Source: Ilumatobacter fluminis
GTDB taxonomy: Bacteria; Actinomycetota; Acidimicrobiia; Acidimicrobiales; Ilumatobacteraceae
Direction of reading: 5' to 3'
DNA: 64,000 nucleotides
NCBI RefSeq assembly: GCF_004364865.1
Contig: NZ_SOAU01000001.1
Span: forward strand, 558,001 to 622,000
Positions 16,915-24,702 of this stretch are shown here, in pieces (position 1 is the first letter of the stretch; every line of letters starts with the position of its first letter). The position numbers and the translations under genes are program-made. The notes beneath the pieces are model-generated. The model worked only from the letters and a program-made list of their open reading frames with translations. It made no database searches and was not told the DNA's origin.

Positions 16915-19341
16915 ATGGCCGGATCAGGTGACGCCCACCTCCGTCGTGATTCCTCGCGGGTTGCGCTCAGCGTCGACGACATCACCGTCGAGTTCCCGAT
17001 CCACGGCACGCACGATCGCGTGCGCGCCCTGTCGGGCGTCAGCTTCGACGTCCTCGAGAACGAGGTGCTCGGCATCGTCGGTGAGTCGGGCTGTGGCAAG
17101 TCGACGGCCGGCCGCACCGTGGCCGGCATCTGGCGACCCAGCAGCGGCACGGTCAGCCTTCGCGGCGAAGACGTGACCGCGTTGCGGATCGGCGACGAGC
17201 GCCGCGCTCACCTCGAGATGGTGTTCCAAGACCCCATCGGCTCGCTCAACCCCCGCCGCACGATCGGCGAGAGCCTGATCGATCCGCTGGAGATCCAGTG
17301 GCGGTCCCGGTTCGATCGTTCGGCACCGTCGCGTTGGGCAAGTCGACTGTGGACCTCCACAGTCCGAAGCCTCACGACGCGCTCGGTCGTCGCCGCAGCG
17401 AAGGTCGGGCTCGGCCTGCTCGTCGGTGCGCTGCTCGTCCAACTGCTCTTGGGCTACGACATGAGCGACGGATCGCCGACCGTGCCGGTGATCGTCGCCG
17501 CGGTCGTCGGCATCGTGCTCGCAGCACCGCTGGTTGCAGGCGGCTTGCTCGCCGCCGTTCTGTGGTCGGCGCTCGCCGTCGTCGGCGCAATGGTCGAGGC
17601 AGTGACGGCGCTGACGCGTCGGACACAGCTGTCGACGTTCCGGAGCGAAGCCGAGCAACGCGCCCGAACGGCGCTGCTCGAGGTCGGCATCGATCCCGAC
17701 CAGACCCTCCACAAGCGGCCGCACGAGTTCTCCGGCGGTCAGGCCCAGCGCATCTGCATCGCGCGCAGTCTGGTTCGGGAACCCTCGGTGCTCATCTGTG
17801 ACGAGCCGGTCTCGGCGCTCGACGTGTCGGTTCAGGCGCAGGTCTTGAACGTGCTGCACGACCTGACCGAGCGGCGCGACCTGGCGCTCGTGCTGATCGC
17901 GCACGATCTCGCCGTGGTCAAGGCCATGTCCGATCGCATCGCCGTGATGTACCTAGGCAAGATCTGCGAGGTCGGCACCCCCGACGAGGTCTTCGAGCAG
18001 CCGCGTCACCCGTACACCCGCATGCTCCTCGATGCGATCCCGCTACCGGACCCGTCGGTGGTGGTCGGTGACGAGGTCCACGAGCTCGGTGAGTTGCCGT
18101 CGCCCGTCAACCCGCCGTCGGGGTGCCGGTTTCGGACCCGATGCGAACGGGCGACGACGCTGTGTGCCGAGGTCGAGCCGACGATCGAGCCGACGAGCGA
18201 GCAGTCCTTCGTCGCCTGCCACCATCCGATCGACACCGAGCCACGAACCGTTGCGCCCTCGGTGACCGTCGAGGCCCGTGCATCGCAGTCGGCGTCGAGT
18301 GATCGGCCGGTGCCTGATCGACCCCTCGTTTCTGTCCGTTCGTTGCGGACCAGCTTCGACACGCCGCGTGGGCTCGTGCGGGCGGTCGACGGCGTCGATC
18401 TCGACATCTGGCCGGGTCGCACGCTCGGGGTCGTCGGCGAGTCGGGCTCGGGCAAGACGGTGTTGTCGCGTTCGATCATGAACCTGTTGCCGCCCAACGG
18501 TGTGCACCGCTCGGGCACGATCACGTTCGGGGAGCGGCGGATCGACGATCTGAGCAACCGGGCGATGCGCTCGTTGTGGGGCGGCGACATGGCGATGATC
18601 TTCCAGGATCCCTCCCAGTCGCTCCACCCGATGTACAAGATCGGTCGACAGATCACCGACGCGATCGCCGCCAACCTGGATCTCGACGATCGCGCCGCCC
18701 GTGAACGCGGCATCGAACTCCTCCGCTCCGTTCGGATTCCCGATCCGGAACGCCGCTTCGACGAGTACCCGCACCAGTTGTCCGGTGGCATGCGGCAGCG
18801 GGCGATGATCGCGATCGCCCTGTCGTGTGACCCGCATCTGCTCTTCGCCGACGAGCCGACCACGGCACTCGACGTGACGGTGCAGGCCCAGGTGCTCGAC
18901 CTGCTGCAGGTGCAACGACGCGAGCGGCACATGGCGATGGTGCTCGTCACCCACGACCTCGGCGTGGTTGCCGGTCGGGCCGACGACGTGGCGGTCATGT
19001 ACGCCGGTCGCGTCGTCGAGCACACCGACGTCTCGAGCCTGTTCGCCGAGCCGAAGCATCCCTACACCAGGGCGCTGCTGCGTTCGATCCCGCGCCTCGA
19101 CGACGCCCCGGGGGCGCTCCCGACTGCGATCGAGGGTCGTCCACCGGAGTTGGTGGACCGTGCGCCCGGATGTGCGTTCGCGCCTCGCTGCGACGTTGCG
19201 ACCGATCGCTGCCGCGTCGACGACCCTGCGCTGACCGAACTGGGAGTCGGTCACGCCGTTGCCTGCCACCACCCCATCGAGACCCCGGTCTCGATCGACG
19301 TGCGTCCTGACCCCGAATCGCCATCGCTCTCGGGCCGCTGA
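16915..19341 (+). CDS. fused double ABC ATPase of a peptide-type importer, with a membrane-segment insert in domain 1
   Basis: An 808-residue fusion of two ATPase domains. Domain 1: Walker A GESGCGKST (57-65), Q-loop FQDP (about 104-107), signature SGGQ (273-276), Walker B LICDEP (293-298). Domain 2: Walker A GESGSGKT (508-515), signature SGGM (623-626), Walker B LLFADEP (642-648). Each ends in an oligo-HPY module with a Cys cluster (for example Cys 404, 410, 417, 435). Odd: residues about 128-245 of domain 1, between Q-loop and signature, hold some 115 extra residues with two or three strongly hydrophobic stretches (about 159-181 and 190-233). The usual helical subdomain there is soluble and much shorter. 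GGAGGTG at 16903 fixes ATG 16915. Confidence 0.9.
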   Translation: MAGSGDAHLRRDSSRVALSVDDITVEFPIHGTHDRVRALSGVSFDVLENEVLGIVGESGCGKSTAGRTVAGIWRPSSGTVSLRGEDVTALRIGDERRAHLEMVFQDPIGSLNPRRTIGESLIDPLEIQWRSRFDRSAPSRWASRLWTSTVRSLTTRSVVAAAKVGLGLLVGALLVQLLLGYDMSDGSPTVPVIVAAVVGIVLAAPLVAGGLLAAVLWSALAVVGAMVEAVTALTRRTQLSTFRSEAEQRARTALLEVGIDPDQTLHKRPHEFSGGQAQRICIARSLVREPSVLICDEPVSALDVSVQAQVLNVLHDLTERRDLALVLIAHDLAVVKAMSDRIAVMYLGKICEVGTPDEVFEQPRHPYTRMLLDAIPLPDPSVVVGDEVHELGELPSPVNPPSGCRFRTRCERATTLCAEVEPTIEPTSEQSFVACHHPIDTEPRTVAPSVTVEARASQSASSDRPVPDRPLVSVRSLRTSFDTPRGLVRAVDGVDLDIWPGRTLGVVGESGSGKTVLSRSIMNLLPPNGVHRSGTITFGERRIDDLSNRAMRSLWGGDMAMIFQDPSQSLHPMYKIGRQITDAIAANLDLDDRAARERGIELLRSVRIPDPERRFDEYPHQLSGGMRQRAMIAIALSCDPHLLFADEPTTALDVTVQAQVLDLLQVQRRERHMAMVLVTHDLGVVAGRADDVAVMYAGRVVEHTDVSSLFAEPKHPYTRALLRSIPRLDDAPGALPTAIEGRPPELVDRAPGCAFAPRCDVATDRCRVDDPALTELGVGHAVACHHPIETPVSIDVRPDPESPSLSGR

Positions 19342-19367
19342 CGAGTCCGACGATCTATCCTCCCCGG

Positions 19368-19388
19368 TCGGTAGTTCTTGACTACCGA
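19368..19388. promoter_or_regulatory. candidate HxlR operator, tautomerase promoter
   Basis: Inverted repeat TCGGTAGT-N5-ACTACCGA, 50 bp before the tautomerase GTG start. The same GGTAG/CTACC half-sites recur in the promoter of the HxlR gene and its divergent neighbour (20372-20388). HxlR proteins bind such dyads as dimers; the match of two sites around one regulator makes this a likely operator. Confidence 0.6.
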
Positions 19389-19437
19389 CGCGGATCGGTT
19401 CTACGGTGCTCATCGTCGGTGAACGAGGAGGAGTGCC

Positions 19438-19839
19438 GTGCCGCTGTACCGAACCCTGACCCGCCCGGGTCTGCTCTCGCTCGAGCAACGCCAGGCCTTT
19501 GCGAACGATGTGGTCGACATCCATTGCGGCATCACCGGGGCGCCCCGATCGTTCGTGCACGTCCTCTTCGCCGACGATGACGACGGCCGACTCGACGAGG
19601 GGCAGAGCGCCCTGGTGTTCGGCACGATCCGGCACGGTCGCACCGACGCGCAGAAGCAACAGCTCACCGACCGGTTGGCCGCCGCGCTGGCCGACCGCGC
19701 CAGCATCGCGACCTCGTCGGTCACCGCGGTCTCGGTCGACGTCGACGCCTCGTACACGATGGAGGGCGGCGTTCTCCTGCCCGAGCCGGGCTCGGCCGAC
19801 GAGGAGGCCTGGAAGGCGATCGGCAGCTCGGCCGAGTAG
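19438..19839 (+). CDS. tautomerase superfamily protein (cis-CaaD/MSAD-like)
   Basis: A 133-residue protein starting with GTG 19438 after GAGGAG. After Met removal it would expose Pro 1 (MPLYRTL), the catalytic base of tautomerases. Its length of two beta-alpha-beta units fits cis-3-chloroacrylic acid dehalogenase or malonate semialdehyde decarboxylase relatives rather than the 60-residue 4-OT. It converges with an HxlR gene 19 bp away, and the shared palindrome suggests control by it. Substrate unknown. Confidence 0.75.
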   Translation: MPLYRTLTRPGLLSLEQRQAFANDVVDIHCGITGAPRSFVHVLFADDDDGRLDEGQSALVFGTIRHGRTDAQKQQLTDRLAAALADRASIATSSVTAVSVDVDASYTMEGGVLLPEPGSADEEAWKAIGSSAE

Positions 19840-19858
19840 GCCGGGCGGTCGGCGGGGA

Positions 19859-20320
19859 TCAGCCGGGTGAACCGGTCTGGTGCCGGCTGAACCGGGCCGT
19901 GATCGACCCGTCCGCCACGCGATCTCCGCACTCGGCACACTGGAGTTGCGGCCGCAGGTCGTGTTCGCACGGGGCGTGCACGAGCGTCACCTCCGGTTCG
20001 TCGCGGTCGACCCATCGCCGTCCCCACTCGGTCAGCATGACCATCACGCCGGCGAGATCGCGGCCCTTCTCCGTCAGTACGTAGTGGTGGCGAGTCGGTG
20101 CTTCGCTGTACCGCTCGCGCTCGAGGATCCCGGCGCCGACGAGCTGCTTGAGGCGCGCCGACACCACCGTCTTCTGGGCCTCGGTGTGCTCGACGAACTC
20201 GGAGAAACGTCGGCGGCCGTAGAACGCCTCGCGCAGGATGAGCAGGCTCCACGCGTCGCCGATCTCGCCGAGGGCCTGTGCCATCGGGCAGCGCTGCTCA
20301 CCGAGTTCGGTCAGCTTCAT
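19859..20320 (-). CDS. HxlR-family transcriptional regulator
   Basis: A 153-residue winged-helix regulator. The family opening with a conserved Cys is seen (EQRCPMAQAL, Cys 11), then GDAWSLLILREAFYGRRRF and KTVVSARLKQL, the recognition helix. The C-terminus adds a CAEC pair that could bind metal. HxlR proteins sense thiol-reactive or aldehyde compounds through Cys. It diverges from the small gene at 20455 and converges with the tautomerase; palindromes at both promoters suggest it controls both. Confidence 0.88.
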   Translation of the reverse strand: MKLTELGEQRCPMAQALGEIGDAWSLLILREAFYGRRRFSEFVEHTEAQKTVVSARLKQLVGAGILERERYSEAPTRHHYVLTEKGRDLAGVMVMLTEWGRRWVDRDEPEVTLVHAPCEHDLRPQLQCAECGDRVADGSITARFSRHQTGSPG

Positions 20321-20371
20321 GGCGCTGACGATAGTGCCAGTAGTCGAGCGCTACCGATCGTTGACGCCGAA

Positions 20372-20388
20372 GGTAGCTCACAGCTACC
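20372..20388. promoter_or_regulatory. candidate HxlR operator between divergent genes
   Basis: Perfect inverted repeat GGTAGCT-N3-AGCTACC in the 134-bp gap between the HxlR start and the forward gene at 20455. An additional CTACCG half-site lies at 20351. It resembles the dyad at 19368-19388. Confidence 0.6.
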
Positions 20389-20454
20389 ATCGCCTCGGAC
20401 CGGTTCGTACGGATCGGTTCGCGGTCGAACACTCGTCGAGCCGTCGGAGGGCAC

Positions 20455-20778
20455 ATGGGACACTTCAGCTGCGTCATCCAGGACGGGGGAGCCGCCCACG
20501 CCGCAACCGGCGAACTGGAGCGTCGCCTCGAGGAGCTCCACGGTTCGCACTATCCCGGCGAGTCGGTGTCCGTGTCGTGGCGAGCGGTTCCCGAGGGCTA
20601 CATGTTCACGGAAGGACGACCGAGTACGTCGTCGATCGTGGCGTGCGTCGTCGGGCACCCGACCCAGCTCGCGGAGCGCGAGGCGTACATGCGCGGCGTC
20701 TGCGACATCTGGACCGACGTGACGGGCTGTACCGATCACGAGGTCGTCGTCGCCGTGACCGAGATCGACCCGATGTAG
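20455..20778 (+). CDS. small tautomerase-like hypothetical protein
   Basis: A 107-residue protein; GGAGGG precedes ATG 20455. The C-terminal half (VVGHPTQLAEREAYMRGVCD, then HEVVVAVTEIDPM) resembles the second half of tautomerase-fold proteins, but there is no Pro after Met (MGHFSC), so classic tautomerase chemistry is unlikely. Its divergent position from HxlR with a shared operator suggests a function linked to the tautomerase at 19438. The assignment is tentative. Confidence 0.6.
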   Translation: MGHFSCVIQDGGAAHAATGELERRLEELHGSHYPGESVSVSWRAVPEGYMFTEGRPSTSSIVACVVGHPTQLAEREAYMRGVCDIWTDVTGCTDHEVVVAVTEIDPM

Positions 20779-20962
20779 GCAGCCGGCGCCGACAACCGGC
20801 GAGGTGCCCTGGCGGGCGGCCACTGCGTGCGCGATGCTCGGCGCCGTGGGGAACTCGTCAGACGCGCACGCACCGTCATCCGGCCTCAGCCTCCGGATTC
20901 CGCAACCTGCCCGAGGACATCAACCCGCCGATCAGGTGCGGTACGTGTCGAAGGCGGGCGAG

Positions 20963-22093
20963 ATGAAGAAGCCCGATCTCGACGAGAAGGTCGAACGGGT
21001 CGCGCTGATGCGCAAGCAGATGGTGCGGGTGCTCGACGACGACGGCCGAGCCGTCGGTGAGTGGGTACCCGACCTGTCGTTCGACGACAAGCTCACCGGG
21101 CTGCGCGACATGATGACCGTCCGGGCGTTCGACGCCCGCATGTTGCGAGCCCACCGCCAGGGCAAGATCTCGTTCTACATGCAGGCGCTCGGGGAAGAGG
21201 CGATCGCGTGTAGCCAGAAGCGAGCACTGCGTCCGGGCGACATGCACTTCCCGACCTACCGACAGCAGGGTCTGCTCATCGCCGGCGGCTACCCGATCGT
21301 GCAGATGATGAACCAGATCCTGTCGAACGAGCACGACCCGCTGAAGGGGCGTCAGCTGCCGGTGCTCTACTCCGCCAAGTCGCACGGCTTCTTCTCGATC
21401 TCGGGCAACCTCGCAACCCAGTTCCCGCAAGCCGTCGGGTGGGCGATGGCGTCGGCGATGCGTGGCGACACGGCGATCGCGTCGGCCTGGATCGGTGAGG
21501 GATCGTCGGCCGAGAACGACTTCCACGCGGCGCTCGTCATGGCGTCCACGTACCAGGCACCCGTGATCTTGAACATCGTCAACAACCACTGGGCGATCTC
21601 GACCCCCGAAGACTTCGCCCGCGGCGCGTCCGCCACCTTCGCCGACCGTGGATACGGCTTCAGCATCCCGGCCATTCGCGTCGACGGCAACGACTATCTC
21701 GCCGCCTACGCGGCCTCACAGTGGGCCGAGCAGCGGGCCCGGTCGAACCTCGGCCCGACCCTGCTCGAGTGGATCACACTCCGGCGCGGCGCCCACTCGA
21801 CGTCCGACGACCCATCGGTGTACCGGCCGGACCACGAGTCCGAACAGTTCCCGCTCGGCGATCCGATCGACCGCCTCAAGCAGCACCTCGTCGTCGACGG
21901 TGACTGGGACGACGAGCGGCACGCCGCGCTCGAGCAGGAGATCGCCGCCGAGATCGACGCTGCGCTCGCCGAGGCCGACTCGCACGGGTCCGTGAAGAGC
22001 GGCGTCGTGCCGAGCGCGTCCACCATGTTCGACGACGTGTACGCCGAACTGCCCCGTCATCTCCGCGAGCAGCGCGACCAGGTTGGTGAATGA
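20963..22093 (+). CDS. 2-oxoacid (branched-chain type) dehydrogenase E1 alpha subunit
   Basis: A 376-residue thiamine-diphosphate enzyme subunit. The ThDP motif runs from GEGSSAEND to NNHWAIST, and the substrate-side TYRQQGLLIAGG is typical of branched-chain E1 alpha. It decarboxylates a 2-oxoacid and passes the acyl group to E2. ATG 20963 is favoured; GTG 20945 or 20936 would add a few residues. The 184 bp upstream contain no gene and should carry the operon promoter. E1 beta follows one base after the stop. Confidence 0.86.
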   Translation: MKKPDLDEKVERVALMRKQMVRVLDDDGRAVGEWVPDLSFDDKLTGLRDMMTVRAFDARMLRAHRQGKISFYMQALGEEAIACSQKRALRPGDMHFPTYRQQGLLIAGGYPIVQMMNQILSNEHDPLKGRQLPVLYSAKSHGFFSISGNLATQFPQAVGWAMASAMRGDTAIASAWIGEGSSAENDFHAALVMASTYQAPVILNIVNNHWAISTPEDFARGASATFADRGYGFSIPAIRVDGNDYLAAYAASQWAEQRARSNLGPTLLEWITLRRGAHSTSDDPSVYRPDHESEQFPLGDPIDRLKQHLVVDGDWDDERHAALEQEIAAEIDAALAEADSHGSVKSGVVPSASTMFDDVYAELPRHLREQRDQVGE

Positions 22094-22094
22094 C

Positions 22095-23108
22095 ATGCCG
22101 ACGATGACGATGGTCGAAGCGATCCGCGACGCCCATGCGGTCGCGATGGAGCGAGACGACCGGGTGGTCGTGTTCGGCGAGGACGTCGGTTTCTTCGGCG
22201 GCGTGTTCCGATGCACGCAGGGCTTGCAGGAACGCTTCGGCGACCACCGTTGCTTCGACGCACCGATCAACGAGTCGGCGATCGTCGGGGCCGCGATCGG
22301 CATGGCCGCCTACGGCCTCCGGCCGTGCGTCGAGATCCAGTTCGCCGACTACATGTATCCCGCCTACGACCAGATCGTGTCCGAGGCCGCCCGACTGCGT
22401 CACCGTTCGGCGGGCGACTTCTCGGCGCCGATCGTCGTTCGCATGCCGACCGGCGGCGGCATCTTCGGCGGACAGACACACTCCCAGAGTCCCGAGGCAC
22501 TCTTCACCCACGTCGCCGGGCTCACGACGGTCGTCCCCTCGAACCCGTACGACGCGAAGGGCTTGCTGATCTCGGCGATCGAGGACGACGACCCGGTCGT
22601 GTTCCTCGAACCGAAGCGGGTCTACAACGGACCCTTCGACGGTCACCACGATCGGCCGATCGTCCCCTGGACGAACCACCCGCTCGGCGAGGTGCCGGAC
22701 GGCCACTACACCGTGCCGCTCGGCAAGGCCCGCATCCACCGTGCGGGCGCCGACCTGACGGTGCTCACCTACGGCACCCTCGTCCACGTGGCGCAGGCCG
22801 CGGCCGAGGAGCAGGGCCTCGACGTCGAGATCATCGACCTGCGCACGCTCGTCCCGCTCGACGTCGACGCGATCGTCGAGTCGGTGAGCAAGACCGGTCG
22901 TTGCGTCGTCCTCCACGAGGCCACTCGCACCTCCGGCTTCGGCGCCGAACTGAGTGCGACGGTGCAGGAGCGCTGCTTCTTCCACCTCGAAGCACCCATC
23001 GTGCGGGTCTGTGGGTGGGACACGCCCTACCCGCATGCGCTCGAGTGGTCGTACTTCCCCGGCCCCGATCGGGTCGGACGCGCGATGCAGGAGGTGATGG
23101 AGGCGTGA
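22095..23108 (+). CDS. 2-oxoacid dehydrogenase E1 beta subunit
   Basis: A 337-residue transketolase-like partner of E1 alpha, with VFGEDVGFFGGVF, QIVSEAARLRHRS and the C-terminal VLHEATRTSGFGAE swivel segment. GTG 22086 is an alternative start overlapping the E1 alpha stop. Its own stop overlaps the E2 start (GTGA). E1 alpha and beta form a heterotetramer whose ThDP sits at the subunit interface. Confidence 0.92.
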   Translation: MPTMTMVEAIRDAHAVAMERDDRVVVFGEDVGFFGGVFRCTQGLQERFGDHRCFDAPINESAIVGAAIGMAAYGLRPCVEIQFADYMYPAYDQIVSEAARLRHRSAGDFSAPIVVRMPTGGGIFGGQTHSQSPEALFTHVAGLTTVVPSNPYDAKGLLISAIEDDDPVVFLEPKRVYNGPFDGHHDRPIVPWTNHPLGEVPDGHYTVPLGKARIHRAGADLTVLTYGTLVHVAQAAAEEQGLDVEIIDLRTLVPLDVDAIVESVSKTGRCVVLHEATRTSGFGAELSATVQERCFFHLEAPIVRVCGWDTPYPHALEWSYFPGPDRVGRAMQEVMEA

Positions 23109-24334
23109 GCTCGTTCACGATGAAGCTGCCCGACGTCGGCGAGGGCGTGGCCGAGGCCGAGTTGGTCGAATGGCTCGTCGCCGTCGGTGACGAGGTCACC
23201 CCCGACTCGCCCGTCGCCGAAGTCCTCACCGACAAAGCAACCGTCGAGATCTCGGCGCCGATGTCCGGCACGGTCGCCGCGCTCCACGGCGAGCCTGGTG
23301 AGATCCTCGCCGTCGGGTCCGACTTCCTCGAGATCGCCACCGACGGTGCGGTGCCGCCCGAAGAAGCCGCCGACGACGATCCTGCACCGGAGCCTGCCCC
23401 GGCCCCGACCCCTGCGCCGGAGCCGGCTGCACCGCCGCCCGCTCCGGCCCGTTCTGCCGAGGCCGGACGAAGGCCGACCGCGGCGCCGGCCGTCCGCGCC
23501 CGTGCGAAGGACCTGGGCGTCGACCTGGCCGACGTCGACGGGTCCGGTCCGGAGGGTCGCGTCGTCCACGCCGACCTCGACCGGATCGCCGGCCGCTCCG
23601 CCCGCGCGGCTCCGCGTCCGACTGCCGCCGCATCGGGTGCCGGTACGGCCCAGCCGGTCCGGGGCGTTCGGCGGCGGATCGCCGAACGACTCACGTCGGC
23701 GTGGACCGAGATCCCACACATCACCTACGTCGATGCCGTCGACGTGACCGAACTCGAACGGTTGCGCGGCGAGTTGAACGGCCGTGACGGAGCCACACGG
23801 CTGACGCTGCTGCCGTTCCTCGCCACCGCGATCGTCGTCGCCGTTCGTGACCAGCCGAACATCAACGCCCACTATGACCACGCCGCCGAGACACTGACGA
23901 CGTTCGACGCCGTCCACGTCGGCGTCGCCACCCAGACCGACGACGGTCTCCGGGTCCCCGTCGTGCGCCACGCCGAGGCACTGGGCCTGGACGACCTGTC
24001 CGACGAGATCGGGCGTGTCACCGGTGCCGCCCGAGACGGCCGTGCTACCCGAGACGAGCTGACCGGTTCGACCATCACGATCACCTCCCTCGGAGCGCTC
24101 GGCGGTCTGGTGACGACGCCGATCCTCAACCCGCCCGAGGTCGCCATCATCGGGGTGAACAAGATCGAGGTCCGGCCCGTCTGGCAGGACGGCGCCTGGC
24201 TGCCGCGCTCGATGATGAACCTGTCGTCGAGCTTCGATCACCGGATGGTCGACGGATGGGACGCCGCCGTGTTCGTGCAACGCATCAAGACCCTCCTGGA
24301 GACACCGGCTCTGCTCTTCGTCGACGACCGCTGA
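23105..24334 (+). CDS. 2-oxoacid dehydrogenase E2 (dihydrolipoamide acyltransferase)
   Basis: A 409-residue core enzyme from GTG 23105. One lipoyl domain (about 1-80) has the target Lys 44 in LTDKATVE; an Ala/Pro linker (about 85-120) and a peripheral-subunit binding domain (about 123-160) follow. The catalytic domain ends with the signature SFDHRMVDGWDA (His and Asp). No E3 (lipoamide dehydrogenase) gene is present, so the complex must borrow one. The branched-chain (BCKDH) complex is more likely than pyruvate dehydrogenase because E1 is split and there is a single lipoyl domain. Confidence 0.92.
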   Translation: MSSFTMKLPDVGEGVAEAELVEWLVAVGDEVTPDSPVAEVLTDKATVEISAPMSGTVAALHGEPGEILAVGSDFLEIATDGAVPPEEAADDDPAPEPAPAPTPAPEPAAPPPAPARSAEAGRRPTAAPAVRARAKDLGVDLADVDGSGPEGRVVHADLDRIAGRSARAAPRPTAAASGAGTAQPVRGVRRRIAERLTSAWTEIPHITYVDAVDVTELERLRGELNGRDGATRLTLLPFLATAIVVAVRDQPNINAHYDHAAETLTTFDAVHVGVATQTDDGLRVPVVRHAEALGLDDLSDEIGRVTGAARDGRATRDELTGSTITITSLGALGGLVTTPILNPPEVAIIGVNKIEVRPVWQDGAWLPRSMMNLSSSFDHRMVDGWDAAVFVQRIKTLLETPALLFVDDR

Positions 24335-24353
24335 CTCGGCCAGACTCTCGGGC

Positions 24354-24683
24354 ATGCAACGAGCGGTGCCCTTCCTCGTCGTCGGCGGGGCGCTCGCCGT
24401 AGCCCTCGGCCTGCTCACGTCGATCGGGTGGGTGCTGTCGTGGCTGCTCGGTCTCGGGCTGACGACGTTCGCCGTCTACGGCTGGGACAAGGCGCGTGCC
24501 AAGACCGGCGGATGGCGGGTGCCGGAGACGACGCTGCACGTCCTGGCGTTGGCGGGCGGTGTCGTCGGGGCCTGGGCCGGCCGTGCCGTGTTCCGTCACA
24601 AGACCCGTAAGCGCGAGTTCACCGTCGTGCTCACGATCGCAACGGTGGCCTGGGCGGCGGTGCTCGTCGTCACCACGGACTGA
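24354..24683 (+). CDS. DUF1294 small membrane protein
   Basis: A 109-residue protein with three hydrophobic segments and the DUF1294 pattern: YGWDKARAK, then RVPETTLHVLALAGGVVGAW and FRHKTRKREF. Function unknown. It begins 19 bp after E2 and may be read through from that operon. Confidence 0.83.
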   Translation: MQRAVPFLVVGGALAVALGLLTSIGWVLSWLLGLGLTTFAVYGWDKARAKTGGWRVPETTLHVLALAGGVVGAWAGRAVFRHKTRKREFTVVLTIATVAWAAVLVVTTD

Positions 24684-24702
24684 CCGGTCGGCGGACGAGG
24701 CG

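Noticed and set aside
16866-16931. Short frame of 21 codons between permease and ATPase genes (TGATG junction)
   Set aside because: Too short, no features, and the strong GGAGGTG site belongs to the ATPase start at 16915.
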